64,000 bases of DNA from Imperialibacter sp. EC-SDR9 (GCF_902498805.1 NZ_LR701578.1:124001-188000); one strand, 5' to 3'; positions 7,816 through 17,642 are shown, counted from the first letter of the stretch. Translations and numbers: made by a program. The notes: generated from the letters alone by a model not told the origin.

Positions 7816-10104
7816 ATGAAAATATTGGCTACTAAAGGCGCCATTCAAATGAGCATTTTTAGATCGTGTGTTTGCAAATTCATGGTGAGGTGGGCGTTCG
7901 CTGCCATTTTTCTTCTGGCAGTTGCCATGCCTGCATGGCCACAGACTACAAGTAAATTCGACAGTCTGAAACGCATACTAGCAACGCCAAGAAACACAAC
8001 TGAAAAAGCTGAAGTGTACCTGGGCCTGGCGGAGGAAATCAGAGACGTCAACATATGGATGATGCCAGCATTTATTGACTCAGCGTTTATATTTTCTAGT
8101 GCCGTGAAGTACAAAAAAGGAATTGCCAGAGCTCACTTTTTGTACGGGGTAGAACGTTGGCTCAATGGCTACTACGCCGACGCTGAAAGCAGATACCATC
8201 AATCTATTGTGCTATACACCACGCTCAAAGATTCGGCAATGTTGGCCAAAAACTTCTCTTATCTGGGGTTGTGTTTCCATTATCACACGTTCTACGATTC
8301 GGCGCTGTACTACCACCAGAAGGCTTTGGAGATCAACGAAACACTGGGAGAAAAAAGCAAAATGGCGCACAACGTTGACAACATCGCCCTTGTTCACCAT
8401 CAGCTCGCCAACTTTCCCGAATTGATCAAATACTCTACAAAAGCCCTACAAATCCGGAACACGATTCCCGGCTTTACGAGCAGAACAAACTTCTACAATT
8501 TTGGAGGCGAAATTTTTAGAGATAGGGCGCTTCAAGAGGCCCTTGCCTACCACAGGAAGGTATTGGCAGAGGAGAGAAAGAAAAAAAATGGAGACCTGGG
8601 TTCGAGCCTTAACAATATCGGGAGTGTTTACTATAACTACGAAAAGTACGATTCCGCAGTCTATTACCTGCAGGCCGGTGCAAAAGAAATATTGAAATCG
8701 GGCACAATGAATCAGTACGCCGGGCACCTCCACGAGCTAGGTGAGGCATTAAGGGAAAGGGGCAACTACCTGGACTCGGAGCGGGTTTTTCTTGAAGCCA
8801 TGGCCATCTGGGACTCCATAGGCACGAGACACAGTATTTCAATTGTTCGTGGAAATTTGGCCCGCCTATATTTTCTTATGGAGGAATACCCCGAAGGCCT
8901 CACCTACCTGAACCAATCACTGGCAATGGTAGAGGGAATGGCATATAATCCCTTTTGCATCAAACTTTGGTCGTTAAAAGCCAGGTACTTAATGAAGCTA
9001 GATCGGGAGGAAGAAGCCATGACACTCGCCAACAGGTCTCTGCTTGAAGCAAAGAAAAGCCATGTGGTAGTATCGATTCTTAACAGCTTAGAATTATTAT
9101 CGGAGTTCTACTCGACCATCAGGAACCATGAAAAAGCAATGTTCTATATGAAAGAACACTCAGCTTTGAAGGATCAACTATTTAATGGAGAAAGCTTACT
9201 ACAGATAGCTCAACTACAGGTTCAATATGACACAGAAAAGAAGAACAAGGAAATAGAACTATTGAACGCCCAAAATGCGGCCCAAAAAGCTAAGCTCTTC
9301 CAGCGGGAGCTCATGGTAGGGGTGGTATCAATAGCAGTCCTCTTATTTGGTTTCGCCTATTACAAACGCCAGAAGTATGTCAGAAAGCTCGGCTCTCAAA
9401 AAGACTTTATCGATCAGCAAAGGATAGAATTGGCGCTTAAGAATCAGGAAAAGGACGTGCTGCTGGGCGAAATTCACCATCGGGTAAAAAATAACCTCCA
9501 GGTAATCAGCAGCCTGCTCAAGCTCCAATCCCGCCAGCTAACTGACGAAAAGGCCCAAAACGCAGTATTAGAGGGACGTGATAGGGTGAAAGCCATGGCG
9601 CTAATCCATCAATGCCTCTACCAGCACGACCGGTTTTCCAGCATACAAATAGATAACTACATCAAGAAGTTGATAGATGGCCTGATCTCCTCCCATGGCT
9701 ATAGCGATAATGAAATTCAGCTGGCATATAAACTGCAAGAATTGCACCTAAGCGTCGACACTTCCCTTCCAATAGGGCTGATTATAAATGAATTGGTCAG
9801 CAATTCTTTCAAGCATGCTTTTAAAAAAGGAAGAAAGAATCTTCTTTCCATTCAGTTTGAGAAAAAGGGGCGAAAACTTCTTTTGGTGGTCAAGGACAAC
9901 GGAATCGGAATTCCCGATGCGGACTTGCATCCGAATAAGGTAAAATCTTTCGGAATCGGACTCATTCGATCTCTGGTTGAGGAGCTGGGTGGAAATGTTG
10001 AATTTATCCGAACCAATGGAACAACAGTAAAGGTCTCTATTCTTAAATACAGTTTGCATTACGTCAAAAAATCGAGCCAACCTTCTGCCTTAGAACAAAG
10101 CTAA
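7816..10104 (+). CDS. TPR-containing sensor histidine kinase (HisKA_2 type)
   Basis: The 762-residue protein has a signal/anchor segment (about residues 23-42), a TPR-rich sensor region (about 45-470), a transmembrane segment near 497-515, a coiled-coil linker and a kinase of the HisKA_2 class. The phosphoacceptor box reads GEIHHRVKNNLQVI (His near residue 555), followed by an HATPase domain with INELVSNSFKHAF (N box) and VKDNGIGIP and FGIGLI (G boxes). It should autophosphorylate and pass phosphate to the response regulator gene that begins 109 bp downstream. TPR-fused kinases of this class are common in Bacteroidota; the signal is unknown. The start at 7816 is uncertain; ATG codons at 7849 or 7882 are possible and keep the signal segment. 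Confidence 0.88.
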   Translation: MKILATKGAIQMSIFRSCVCKFMVRWAFAAIFLLAVAMPAWPQTTSKFDSLKRILATPRNTTEKAEVYLGLAEEIRDVNIWMMPAFIDSAFIFSSAVKYKKGIARAHFLYGVERWLNGYYADAESRYHQSIVLYTTLKDSAMLAKNFSYLGLCFHYHTFYDSALYYHQKALEINETLGEKSKMAHNVDNIALVHHQLANFPELIKYSTKALQIRNTIPGFTSRTNFYNFGGEIFRDRALQEALAYHRKVLAEERKKKNGDLGSSLNNIGSVYYNYEKYDSAVYYLQAGAKEILKSGTMNQYAGHLHELGEALRERGNYLDSERVFLEAMAIWDSIGTRHSISIVRGNLARLYFLMEEYPEGLTYLNQSLAMVEGMAYNPFCIKLWSLKARYLMKLDREEEAMTLANRSLLEAKKSHVVVSILNSLELLSEFYSTIRNHEKAMFYMKEHSALKDQLFNGESLLQIAQLQVQYDTEKKNKEIELLNAQNAAQKAKLFQRELMVGVVSIAVLLFGFAYYKRQKYVRKLGSQKDFIDQQRIELALKNQEKDVLLGEIHHRVKNNLQVISSLLKLQSRQLTDEKAQNAVLEGRDRVKAMALIHQCLYQHDRFSSIQIDNYIKKLIDGLISSHGYSDNEIQLAYKLQELHLSVDTSLPIGLIINELVSNSFKHAFKKGRKNLLSIQFEKKGRKLLLVVKDNGIGIPDADLHPNKVKSFGIGLIRSLVEELGGNVEFIRTNGTTVKVSILKYSLHYVKKSSQPSALEQS

Positions 10105-10212
10105 ATTTGGTATTTTTTTGTAAATTATCATTACTTCAATCGGTAAGCCATAACACAGTGTCATTCAGACTTGTGACCTCTTAGTTTTCAATTTTTGACA
10201 AAAGTTCATGGC

Positions 10213-10938
10213 ATGAAAATTCTTGTAGTCGAAAACAACTCCATTGTTGCTAGTGACATTGTAATCAGTCTTAGCGATATGGGTTATGAAGTGGTAAAGT
10301 GGGTAAAAACTGGGAAAGAAGCGCTGGAAGCAGTCCACGAACTGGCCCCAGACCTCATTATTATGGATATTAACCTCGACGGCCCTATGGATGGCATACA
10401 AGCTGCTGAGTTAGTTAGCAAAATACAATTAGTCCCCATTATTTACCTAACGGCGTACTCCGACAACACTACCTTTGAAAGGGCTAAAAAGACACACCCG
10501 TTTGCGTACCTAGTGAAGCCTTTTGTTGAAAAAGACCTCGGCTTTGCCATCGACCTGGCTATTGATAACTTTTCGAAACAACCACAGGCAAGCACCATAA
10601 CTACCTCACCAACAGAGCATTTGGTTTTAGATGCGGTTTTTCTCAAGGTGAATAAACATTATATCAAAATCCTTCTTCGGGACATATTGTATGTGCAGGC
10701 TGAAAGAAGTTACTGTAAGGTATTTACAGTGGAGAAAATCCATCTATTGACAATGAGTCTACATACTTTCGAAACTAAACTCAATAGCCAAGACTTCGTT
10801 AGGGTGAGCAGGTCGGCCTTAGTCAATATTCACCACGTCGACTCATTTGAAAATCATAGTGTATGGCTGGGCGATCAGGAAATAAGAATAAGCCGTTCAT
10901 TTCAGGACGCATTTCAAAGTAAGTTCTTGTCAATTTGA
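10213..10938 (+). CDS. LytTR-family response regulator
   Basis: 241 residues from the ATG at 10213; an in-frame TTG at 10195 is less likely because the receiver fold begins with MKILVVENN. The receiver domain (about residues 1-120) has the phosphoacceptor Asp in IIMDINLDG, a TAYSD segment and the conserved Lys in LVKPF. The C-terminal LytTR DNA-binding domain (about 138-240) includes DILYVQAERSYCKVF and FVRVSRSALVNI. It is the natural partner of the TPR kinase encoded directly upstream, probably co-transcribed. LytTR regulators bind short direct repeats; I cannot identify its targets here. Confidence 0.92.
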   Translation: MKILVVENNSIVASDIVISLSDMGYEVVKWVKTGKEALEAVHELAPDLIIMDINLDGPMDGIQAAELVSKIQLVPIIYLTAYSDNTTFERAKKTHPFAYLVKPFVEKDLGFAIDLAIDNFSKQPQASTITTSPTEHLVLDAVFLKVNKHYIKILLRDILYVQAERSYCKVFTVEKIHLLTMSLHTFETKLNSQDFVRVSRSALVNIHHVDSFENHSVWLGDQEIRISRSFQDAFQSKFLSI

Positions 10939-11050
10939 GAGGGTTCTTACCTACTCCCTCCTGGCAGAGTTCATTTATTTCAAAAGAACTCACGACCAGG
11001 CCGCCGCTCAAAAAGCTGGAGGTAACCTCTACTTTGATATAGCAAAAGGA

Positions 11051-11884
11051 TCAGTCTATTTTGTCAATGAGAATTAATCTGATTTGAGATTCGTCTATAT
11101 TCAAATAGTTAAGTTCCAGAAACCCCACTTCCTCATTAAAAATTGACGTCAACTTAGTCTCTCCAAGTTCACTGCTTGCTATAGCTTCAATTTCATAACA
11201 AAGCAGCTCTCCCCATTTTGTGTCTTTGATATCACTGCCTGTGACTGTATATGTAATGTCATTTTCCTTGTTCCCTTCCCATGTCACCCACCTCTCATCG
11301 CCCCAATGGGGGCCAAACACTAGCTTCCAATTCCAACTCTTTCCAACTGCCAAAGGAAATTTCACATATGGAAACGGGTTGAGTTCCAGGATCCTAAAAA
11401 GGTAGTCTCTGGGTGGGTGCACCCAAAGATTGGCCTCATTTTCTATCGCCCCGGAAATGGAAAATGTTGTTTGAGGGGTAAGTTGATAGGATATGACCGT
11501 CTGCTTGTACTCAGGTCTGTTGTTCTGCCCCGAAAGTGCCTTGATAGTGATATTCGTTATTGTGGCCTGGTCTGATGAATCAGGAGAAATAAACTCCCAC
11601 CCGTTGTCAGTGGTTTTGAAGCTAAGCTCGCTACCCGATGGGCTGATATACGAGTAGGAATAAATGAATTCTGTACCTCCCCTGAAAATCTTATTGTTGA
11701 AATTATAACGATTTTCATCCACTACTGAAGAATCGAACAGCTCAACAACAATACCATCATACTCATCAACAAGCGTGTAATTGGGGCCATCGCTAGGCAC
11801 TTCTTGCCTTTGATGGCAGGCAGCAACAGGAAGGAGAAACGGAATTAAAAGGAAGGAAAACTTCACTTTATAGGCTTTAGCCAA
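11051..11884 (-). CDS. Lipoprotein of unknown function
   Basis: The 277-residue protein begins with a basic n-region, a hydrophobic core and a lipobox-like LPVAAC (Cys at residue 23), so it should be lipidated and anchored in the envelope. The rest is rich in beta-strand-forming, aromatic segments, such as FPYVKFPLAVGKSWNWKL, a pattern seen in uncharacterised Bacteroidota lipoproteins with a DUF-type beta sandwich. I do not recognise the family. It stands alone between the LytTR regulator and an ABC exporter, 69 bp from the latter's stop. Confidence 0.75.
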   Translation of the reverse strand: MAKAYKVKFSFLLIPFLLPVAACHQRQEVPSDGPNYTLVDEYDGIVVELFDSSVVDENRYNFNNKIFRGGTEFIYSYSYISPSGSELSFKTTDNGWEFISPDSSDQATITNITIKALSGQNNRPEYKQTVISYQLTPQTTFSISGAIENEANLWVHPPRDYLFRILELNPFPYVKFPLAVGKSWNWKLVFGPHWGDERWVTWEGNKENDITYTVTGSDIKDTKWGELLCYEIEAIASSELGETKLTSIFNEEVGFLELNYLNIDESQIRLILIDKID

Positions 11885-11952
11885 TTAAGTAAAGCATTAG
11901 CAGCCGAATATCACCTATAAAATATTGGCTTTTTATATCAGCTGCGTCAGCC

Positions 11953-13740
11953 CTACCCTTCGCTCTCCTCTGTCTGCAACTGCTTCTCGTAAAGCTCCTT
12001 GTAAATACCGCCCTGAGCCAGCAGTGATTCGTGTACACCGTACTCTTTGATCTCACCGTCGTCCAGCACTATAATCTTGTTGGCCAGCTTGGCTGAAGAT
12101 ACACGGTGTGAGATAATGATCGTCGTGCGATTTTGCATGATGCGCTTCATCGCCTGAAGAATGGAATTCTCGGTTTTTGTATCCACAGCCGAAAGCGAAT
12201 CATCGAGAATAAGAATTTGTGGGTTGCGCACAATGGCCCGGGCGATGGAAAGCCGCTGCTTCTGCCCACCTGACAGCGTAATGCCCCGTTCTCCTATCTT
12301 GGTTTCAAATCCTGCCGGGAATCCTTTTATGTTTTCGAGCAGGTCTGCATCTTCGGCAGCCTTCACTATTTGATCCCTGTTGTGGTCATTTCCGCCAAAG
12401 GCAATGTTGTTAGCCAATGTGTCCGAAAAGAGAAACACATCCTGCGGCACATAGCCTATCTGCCCACGCAAATGCTGGACATTGTAGGCCCTTATGTCGT
12501 GTCCATCCACTTTTATTTGCCCCTGATTCACATCATACATGCGGCAAATAAGGTTGGCAATGGTCGACTTGCCCGACCCTGTGGTGCCAATCACCGCCAA
12601 TGAGTCCCCGGGATCCACTGTAAATGAAACATGGCTCAACGCTTTGATGCCGGAATCTGGATACACAAACGACACATCTTCGAACTTAATTGCTCCCTTA
12701 ATTTCTTGCTTCACATTGAGTGTCGAAACAATCTCTGTCTTTGTATCCAGAAACTCGTTGATCCGCTTTTGAGACGCCGCTGCCCGCTGGATAATACTGG
12801 TAATCCAGCCCAGCGAAGTCACCGGCCAGGTAAGCATGTTCACATAAATAATAAACTCAGCAATAATGCCCGTGGTGATCGCTCCCGCCATCACTTCTAT
12901 CGATCCAATATATACGGTAAGGATGGTACTCAGCCCTATAAGGAACATGATCAGAGGGAAGAACAGCGCATTGACGAAGGTGAGCTGTAGCGACTTGTCC
13001 TTGTACTCATTGCTCTCCTTGTTAAACTTGTCATCAAAGTCGTGCTCCCTCACAAACGACTTAATCACTCTAATACCAGAGAAAGCCTCCTGCACAAAAG
13101 TCGAAAGATTGGAAAGACTCCTTTGAATTTCTTCCGAACGCTTGTTGATAATGTTGTTAACGAAGTAGATGCTGATCGACAACACAGGTAAAGGCAGCAG
13201 AGAATAAAGCGTCAGCTTCGGGTTGATGCTGAACATGAATGGAATCACCATAAAAAACAGGGTGAACAGTGTGATTCCATACATAATGGCGGGGCCAATA
13301 TACATGCGCACTTTGCTCACATCCTCAGAAATTCTGGCCATCAGGTCACCAGTATTATTGCGGCGGTAGAAGCTGAGCGGCAGCGTCTGATAATGCGCAT
13401 AAATCTCGTTCTTCATGTCATACTCTATCAGGCGTGACATCACAATAATTGTCTGCCTCATGAAAAACAAAAACACACCCCGGAGCAGCGCCATCAGCAG
13501 AATGAAAAAACCATAAATGAAGATGCTCGATGTGAACAAGTCGTAAGTTTCCGACTGTAGCTCAAGGCCCTGAAATGCGCTGTGCAGGCTGATTCCCCGC
13601 TGCACAATATCAAAAGCCTGCCTTACCAGGTAGGCCGGAATGATGGCAAACACATTGGAAATTATAATGAACAAAGTACCCAGAATCAGGTGGTACTTAT
13701 ATTTGAGGAGATACTTATTTATTGCTGCTAGATCTTTCAC
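11953..13740 (-). CDS. ABC exporter half-transporter (MdlA/MsbA type)
   Basis: The 595-residue protein has an N-terminal six-helix exporter domain (about residues 15-320) fused to an ATPase domain (about 345-585). The Walker A is GTTGSGKST, the Q-loop VPQDVFLFSD, the signature LSGGQKQR and the Walker B ILILDD, followed by SLSAVD and the switch His in ISHRVS. The residue after the Walker B Asp is Asp, not the usual catalytic Glu; this LDDSLSAVD form is typical of the degenerate half of heterodimeric exporters such as the BmrC/MdlA group. No partner subunit is adjacent. The substrate is unknown; lipids or drugs are likely. Confidence 0.9.
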   Translation of the reverse strand: MKDLAAINKYLLKYKYHLILGTLFIIISNVFAIIPAYLVRQAFDIVQRGISLHSAFQGLELQSETYDLFTSSIFIYGFFILLMALLRGVFLFFMRQTIIVMSRLIEYDMKNEIYAHYQTLPLSFYRRNNTGDLMARISEDVSKVRMYIGPAIMYGITLFTLFFMVIPFMFSINPKLTLYSLLPLPVLSISIYFVNNIINKRSEEIQRSLSNLSTFVQEAFSGIRVIKSFVREHDFDDKFNKESNEYKDKSLQLTFVNALFFPLIMFLIGLSTILTVYIGSIEVMAGAITTGIIAEFIIYVNMLTWPVTSLGWITSIIQRAAASQKRINEFLDTKTEIVSTLNVKQEIKGAIKFEDVSFVYPDSGIKALSHVSFTVDPGDSLAVIGTTGSGKSTIANLICRMYDVNQGQIKVDGHDIRAYNVQHLRGQIGYVPQDVFLFSDTLANNIAFGGNDHNRDQIVKAAEDADLLENIKGFPAGFETKIGERGITLSGGQKQRLSIARAIVRNPQILILDDSLSAVDTKTENSILQAMKRIMQNRTTIIISHRVSSAKLANKIIVLDDGEIKEYGVHESLLAQGGIYKELYEKQLQTEESEG

Positions 13741-13914
13741 TGAATCTTAAAACGAGACTTTGGGTAAATGGTTCATTGGGCTGGTGAATACCTTGGTTCG
13801 CAACCTAAAAAAAACGTAGCTTTGTGGCTACAAACGCAATTCCGACATTTCTTGTCAAAAGTAGGGAAAGCTTTGAACCCAAATAACAACATGTGACCTT
13901 ATTTTATCTTCGTG

Positions 13915-15015
13915 ATGATCGAAACTTCAGAATTGAAAACCACCGGCATGGGTATTTTCAACCAGCTGTCGGAGTTGGAGCATGAGCAGGTGGTATTTTG
14001 CCACGACAAGGCAACAGGTTTAAAGGCCATTGTTGCCATTCACAACACAGTTTTGGGGCCTGCTGTAGGCGGTACCCGTATGTGGAATTACGCCTCTGAA
14101 GAGGATGCCCTCAACGACGCCCTGCGTTTGTCGAGGGGAATGACATTTAAGTCAGCCATTGCCGGACTTAATATTGGTGGTGGAAAGGCAGTGATTATTG
14201 GCGATGCCAAAAAAATCAAAAACGAAGTCCTTATGCGCCGCTTTGGCAAGTTTGTGCATGGGCTGGGTGGCCGCTACTGGACGGCTGAAGACGTGAACAT
14301 GTCTACCCGGGACATGGAATATATCAGAATGGAAACCCCCTATGTGACCGGCGTGCCGGAATCGATGGGTGGTGGTGGTGACCCCTCTCCGGTTACGGCC
14401 TTTGGTGTGTTCATGGGCATGAAAGCAACAGCCAAAAAAGTATATGGCAGCGATTCACTGAAAGGAAAAAAAGTGGCCGTGCAGGGAGCGGGCCATGTAG
14501 CTACTTACCTCATGGAACGCCTCGCAAAAGAAGGGGCAAAAATATTTGTTTGCGACTTTCATGAAGAGAAGCTCAAGCATGCAGTGGACAATTTCGGAGC
14601 CACAGTGGTGGCTGTCGACGACATTTACGATCTGGACGTTGACATCTATTCGCCCTGTGCCTTAGGCGCTACGATAAATGACGACACAATCGGTCGGTTG
14701 AAATGTGCCATGATTGCTGGTGGCGCCAATAATCAATTGGCAGAAGAGCTGAAGCATGGCAGAAAGCTGATTGAAAAAGGAATCCTGTACGCACCAGACT
14801 TTCTTATCAATGGTGGAGGCATTACAAATGTTTATTATGAGCAAATAGGCAACTATAACAGGGATGTAGTGTATCAGCAAACAGAGAGGATATTTGAAAC
14901 AACTCTCAGGGTATTTGACCTGGCAGAGAAAAAAGGCATTACGCCTCAGGAATCAGCCATGGAAATAGCCATTAACAGGATCAATGATATTGGTAAGATC
15001 AAGTTATCTTACTAG
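13915..15015 (+). CDS. Leucine dehydrogenase (Glu/Leu/Phe/Val dehydrogenase family)
   Basis: 366 residues from the ATG at 13915; the GTG just before it is also in frame. It should catalyse NAD-dependent oxidative deamination of branched-chain amino acids to 2-oxo acids. The N-terminal domain has the glycine-rich substrate motif VGGTRMW and the catalytic Lys region GMTFKSAIAGLNIGGGK. The C-terminal Rossmann domain has VAVQGAGHVA for NAD binding, CALGATINDDT and GGANNQL. Length and similarity match Bacillus leucine dehydrogenase closely along the whole protein, so substrate preference for Leu/Val/Ile is likely. It heads a run of co-oriented core genes (nusB to coaE). Confidence 0.93.
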   Translation: MIETSELKTTGMGIFNQLSELEHEQVVFCHDKATGLKAIVAIHNTVLGPAVGGTRMWNYASEEDALNDALRLSRGMTFKSAIAGLNIGGGKAVIIGDAKKIKNEVLMRRFGKFVHGLGGRYWTAEDVNMSTRDMEYIRMETPYVTGVPESMGGGGDPSPVTAFGVFMGMKATAKKVYGSDSLKGKKVAVQGAGHVATYLMERLAKEGAKIFVCDFHEEKLKHAVDNFGATVVAVDDIYDLDVDIYSPCALGATINDDTIGRLKCAMIAGGANNQLAEELKHGRKLIEKGILYAPDFLINGGGITNVYYEQIGNYNRDVVYQQTERIFETTLRVFDLAEKKGITPQESAMEIAINRINDIGKIKLSY

Positions 15016-15062
15016 TTTAATAGAAATTTAAATAAAACTTTTCGTTCTTTTTTTATTGGGAA

Positions 15063-16241
15063 ATGCTAAACAGAAGAACCCTTCGGATCAAAGCCGTGCA
15101 GTCATATTTTGCTCTTGAGCAAAGTATCATCTCCGACTTTGAAATCGCCAATCAGCAAATCGCTGATTACTTTCAGCCAGATTTGAATAGTATGGAGCCT
15201 CAGGACGCCAAACTTCTCAGGAAGAAAGGAAAGATAGCGCAAACTTGCTTCGCCGAGCAGCATAAGAATGACGTTATCCAATATCCTGCTGAAGCGGATG
15301 ATGAGATGAGGAAATCTGTGGCAGATGCCGTCACCTACTTCAGGAATCAGGTCAAAAAAGACAAGGAGGCTTTCCAAAGCCGCATGCTGAAAGACGTGGA
15401 TAGCATCCACGACTCTTACTACCTGGCATTGATGTTGCCCGTGGAGTTTGCACTCCATGTATCGAAGGAGAAAAGAAAGCAGCTAGGCAATCTGTCGTCC
15501 GAAAAAATTGTTGTGGCCAATGACTACAACCTGGCCGACAACAAGGTTGTGCAGGCCCTTCTTGACTTCGAACCGTTGCAGCAGCAGCTTGGCCAACGGT
15601 CGCTTAGCTGGTCAGCTTACAGAGACGACACAAGTATCTGGTACAAGGACATTCTGAAAGCGGACGAGGCCTACAAGGCCTATCAGCTACTTTCAAATCC
15701 AACCTTTGAGCAAGACAAAGAAGTCGTTTTGCACATTGTCAAAAGGCTGTTTTTCAAGCATCCAACCATTCAAACTTTCATGGAAGAGAAGGATTTGTAC
15801 TGGGAAGAAAACAGCGGCATTGTAAAGAGCCTTGGCGTGAAAACGATCAAGTCGTATCAGGGTCAGGGAGAGCCCTTCCAACTGCTGGAGCTTTCTGCCA
15901 ACCTGGAAGACGACCTTGACTATTTCCGTGACCTGTTTAAAATAACATTTGCCAATAATGAAGAGTATGAGGCCATTGTTGCTGAGAAATCAAAAAACTG
16001 GGAAATCGATAGAATTGCGCTTATCGATAAGGTGATTTTGAAAATGGCCATCGCAGAAATGGTTCATTTTCCTTCAATACCGGTAAAAGTGACGATAAAT
16101 GAGTTTATTGAGATTTCAAAAAACTATAGCACGCCTAAGAGCAAGCAGTTCGTCAACGGATTATTAGATGTATTGGCCAACGATTTGGCAGCGAAAGGCG
16201 TTATAAAGAAAAGTGGAAGAGGATTAATTGATAACAAATAG
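15063..16241 (+). CDS. nusB: Transcription antitermination factor NusB, long Bacteroidota form
   Basis: The 392-residue protein starts with MLNRRTLRIKAVQSYFALEQ, which resembles the beginning of NusB helices, but the NusB fold proper is at the C-terminal end (about residues 255-380, with WEIDRIALIDKVILKMAIAE and FIEISKNYSTPKSKQFVNG). NusB with NusE binds boxA in rRNA leaders and helps antitermination. E. coli NusB is about 140 residues; the extra N-terminal region of roughly 240 residues is usual for Bacteroidota NusB. The gene is 47 bp after leucine dehydrogenase and 9 bp before the YtxH gene. Confidence 0.92.
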   Translation: MLNRRTLRIKAVQSYFALEQSIISDFEIANQQIADYFQPDLNSMEPQDAKLLRKKGKIAQTCFAEQHKNDVIQYPAEADDEMRKSVADAVTYFRNQVKKDKEAFQSRMLKDVDSIHDSYYLALMLPVEFALHVSKEKRKQLGNLSSEKIVVANDYNLADNKVVQALLDFEPLQQQLGQRSLSWSAYRDDTSIWYKDILKADEAYKAYQLLSNPTFEQDKEVVLHIVKRLFFKHPTIQTFMEEKDLYWEENSGIVKSLGVKTIKSYQGQGEPFQLLELSANLEDDLDYFRDLFKITFANNEEYEAIVAEKSKNWEIDRIALIDKVILKMAIAEMVHFPSIPVKVTINEFIEISKNYSTPKSKQFVNGLLDVLANDLAAKGVIKKSGRGLIDNK

Positions 16242-16250
16242 AGATATACT

Positions 16251-16547
16251 ATGAGCAGGACTACTGGTACCTTAATAGCATTTTTGGCTGGAGCCGCCAC
16301 AGGAGCGGTGCTAGGTATTTTATATGCTCCCGATAAGGGAACTAACACGAGGGACAAGCTTTCCTTCCAGCTCGACAAGTACAAAGGTAGACTTCAGGAG
16401 TTGATTGATGAGCTGATGGAGAGCAAAGGCCTGGTGGAGAGCGAAGCGAAATCCGAAGGAGAAAGGATCATCAACGACGCCAAGGAAAAGGCAGAAAGAC
16501 TGCTTGACGATGTGGATGAACTCATCGGTCAGATCAGAAAAAAATAG
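16251..16547 (+). CDS. YtxH-domain small membrane protein
   Basis: 98 residues: a short N-terminal glycine- and alanine-rich membrane segment (about residues 7-25, LIAFLAGAATGAVLGILYAP) is followed by a charged, coiled-coil-like tail with Lys, Glu and Asp. This matches the YtxH family (general-stress-like membrane proteins, function unknown). It begins 9 bp after nusB and is probably in the same transcript. Confidence 0.88.
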   Translation: MSRTTGTLIAFLAGAATGAVLGILYAPDKGTNTRDKLSFQLDKYKGRLQELIDELMESKGLVESEAKSEGERIINDAKEKAERLLDDVDELIGQIRKK

Positions 16548-16707
16548 TACGACCCGGGAAAAGATTAGGTAAATTCTCCTCTGCAAAGGGCTTTTCGCCT
16601 TTCGTGTAATAGGGAATCTTTAACCTGCCCATTCCGTTTTATTCATTGTTTATACTAAATTTGAAGTTCCTAACAGAATTTTACTAACCCTTCAAAATAC
16701 CATAGTC

Positions 16708-17271
16708 ATGAAGAAGTCAGTAGTTAACGTATTAGTTTTTGGAGCATTAGTGGCAGTAGGATTTAGCTGCTCAAATGCCGAAATGGAAGGCCGTCTGGCC
16801 AGATTGGAAGGTCGTGTTGCAGAATTGGAAGCCGGCAAAGCCAGAAGCGGACCAGCCTCCTCGGCAGCTACAGCCAGCCCTACAATTCAGCAAACTGCCC
16901 TTGAAGAAGAAGTGCCATCAGGGCCAGCACCGGTTTTTACCTGGGCCGAAGAGACCCATGATTTTGGCACAATCACAGAAGGTGAGATTGCTGAACACGT
17001 GTTCAAATTCACTAACACTGGTGAAGCACCTTTGATTATATCAAATGCTTCAGCTTCTTGCGGCTGCACCGTGCCAGTTTGGCCCAAAGAGCCTATTCCA
17101 GTAGGCGGAACAGGCGAAATACAGGTCAAATTCAACAGTAGCAACAAGCCGGGTGTGCAGAACAAAACCGTTAGCATCACTGCGAATACCGCACCTAAAC
17201 TGTCTCGTCTCAATATCAAGGCAGTGGTTGCTCCAAAAACTGGCGCCGCAGATGGCCCTGTTAAAAAATAA
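16708..17271 (+). CDS. DUF1573 lipoprotein
   Basis: 187 residues with a signal peptide and a lipobox-like cysteine (VAVGFSCSN), a short coiled-coil segment (residues about 25-40) and a low-complexity linker, then a DUF1573 Ig/ASPM-like beta-sandwich domain (about 75-180). The domain carries the family hallmarks FGTITEGEIAEHVFKFTNTG and SASCGCTVP. The function of DUF1573 is unknown; it is a common envelope protein in Bacteroidota and often sits beside yajC, as here (24 bp upstream). A -7-like TAAATTTG occurs at 16656-16663 but lacks a matching -33 element. Confidence 0.9.
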   Translation: MKKSVVNVLVFGALVAVGFSCSNAEMEGRLARLEGRVAELEAGKARSGPASSAATASPTIQQTALEEEVPSGPAPVFTWAEETHDFGTITEGEIAEHVFKFTNTGEAPLIISNASASCGCTVPVWPKEPIPVGGTGEIQVKFNSSNKPGVQNKTVSITANTAPKLSRLNIKAVVAPKTGAADGPVKK

Positions 17272-17295
17272 TTATACCTAAACGATCACATAAGA

Positions 17296-17616
17296 ATGCA
17301 TTTGATTTTAGCACAGGCAAGTTCAGGTGGGGGCTACATGCAGTTTGTTATGCTGGGTGGCATGATCCTGATATTTTGGCTTTTTTTCATCAGGCCTCAA
17401 CAAAAAAAGCAGAAAGAGCAACGCAAGTTTATTGATGAAATTAAAAAAGGTGATACTGTTGTGACCACCGGGGGAATTCACGGAAAAATAGCAGCAGTTG
17501 AAGGTGACACGATTGTTCTTGAGGTTGATAAGGGGCTGAAGATCAAATTCGAAAAGGCCGCTATTTCGCTGGATGCCAGCAAAAAATATGCGACTCCGGC
17601 AGCAGCAGCCTCATAA
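17296..17616 (+). CDS. yajC: Preprotein translocase accessory subunit YajC
   Basis: The 106-residue protein has one transmembrane helix near the N terminus (about residues 15-35, FVMLGGMILIFWLFFIRP), the family signature IRPQQKKQKEQ directly after it, and a small cytoplasmic beta domain with GDTVVTTGGIHGKIAAVE. YajC associates with SecDF and the SecYEG translocon. It lies between DUF1573 and the CdaR-like gene, the usual Cytophagales order. Confidence 0.95.
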   Translation: MHLILAQASSGGGYMQFVMLGGMILIFWLFFIRPQQKKQKEQRKFIDEIKKGDTVVTTGGIHGKIAAVEGDTIVLEVDKGLKIKFEKAAISLDASKKYATPAAAAS

Positions 17617-17642
17617 GGAAACCTCAAATATTGCCTGCTAGA

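Noticed and set aside
10939-11050. An open stretch after the LytTR gene with protein-like sequence (for example FERVLTYSLLAEFIYFKRT and then DQAAAQKAGGNLYFDIAKG) ending at a TAA near 11046.
   Set aside because: No start codon in frame after the upstream stop; only about 45 codons. It could be the remnant of a gene but could also be chance.
16583-16602. Short inverted repeat after the YtxH gene (AAAGG and CCTTT).
   Set aside because: Only 5 bp of stem and no T-run, so I do not call a terminator.
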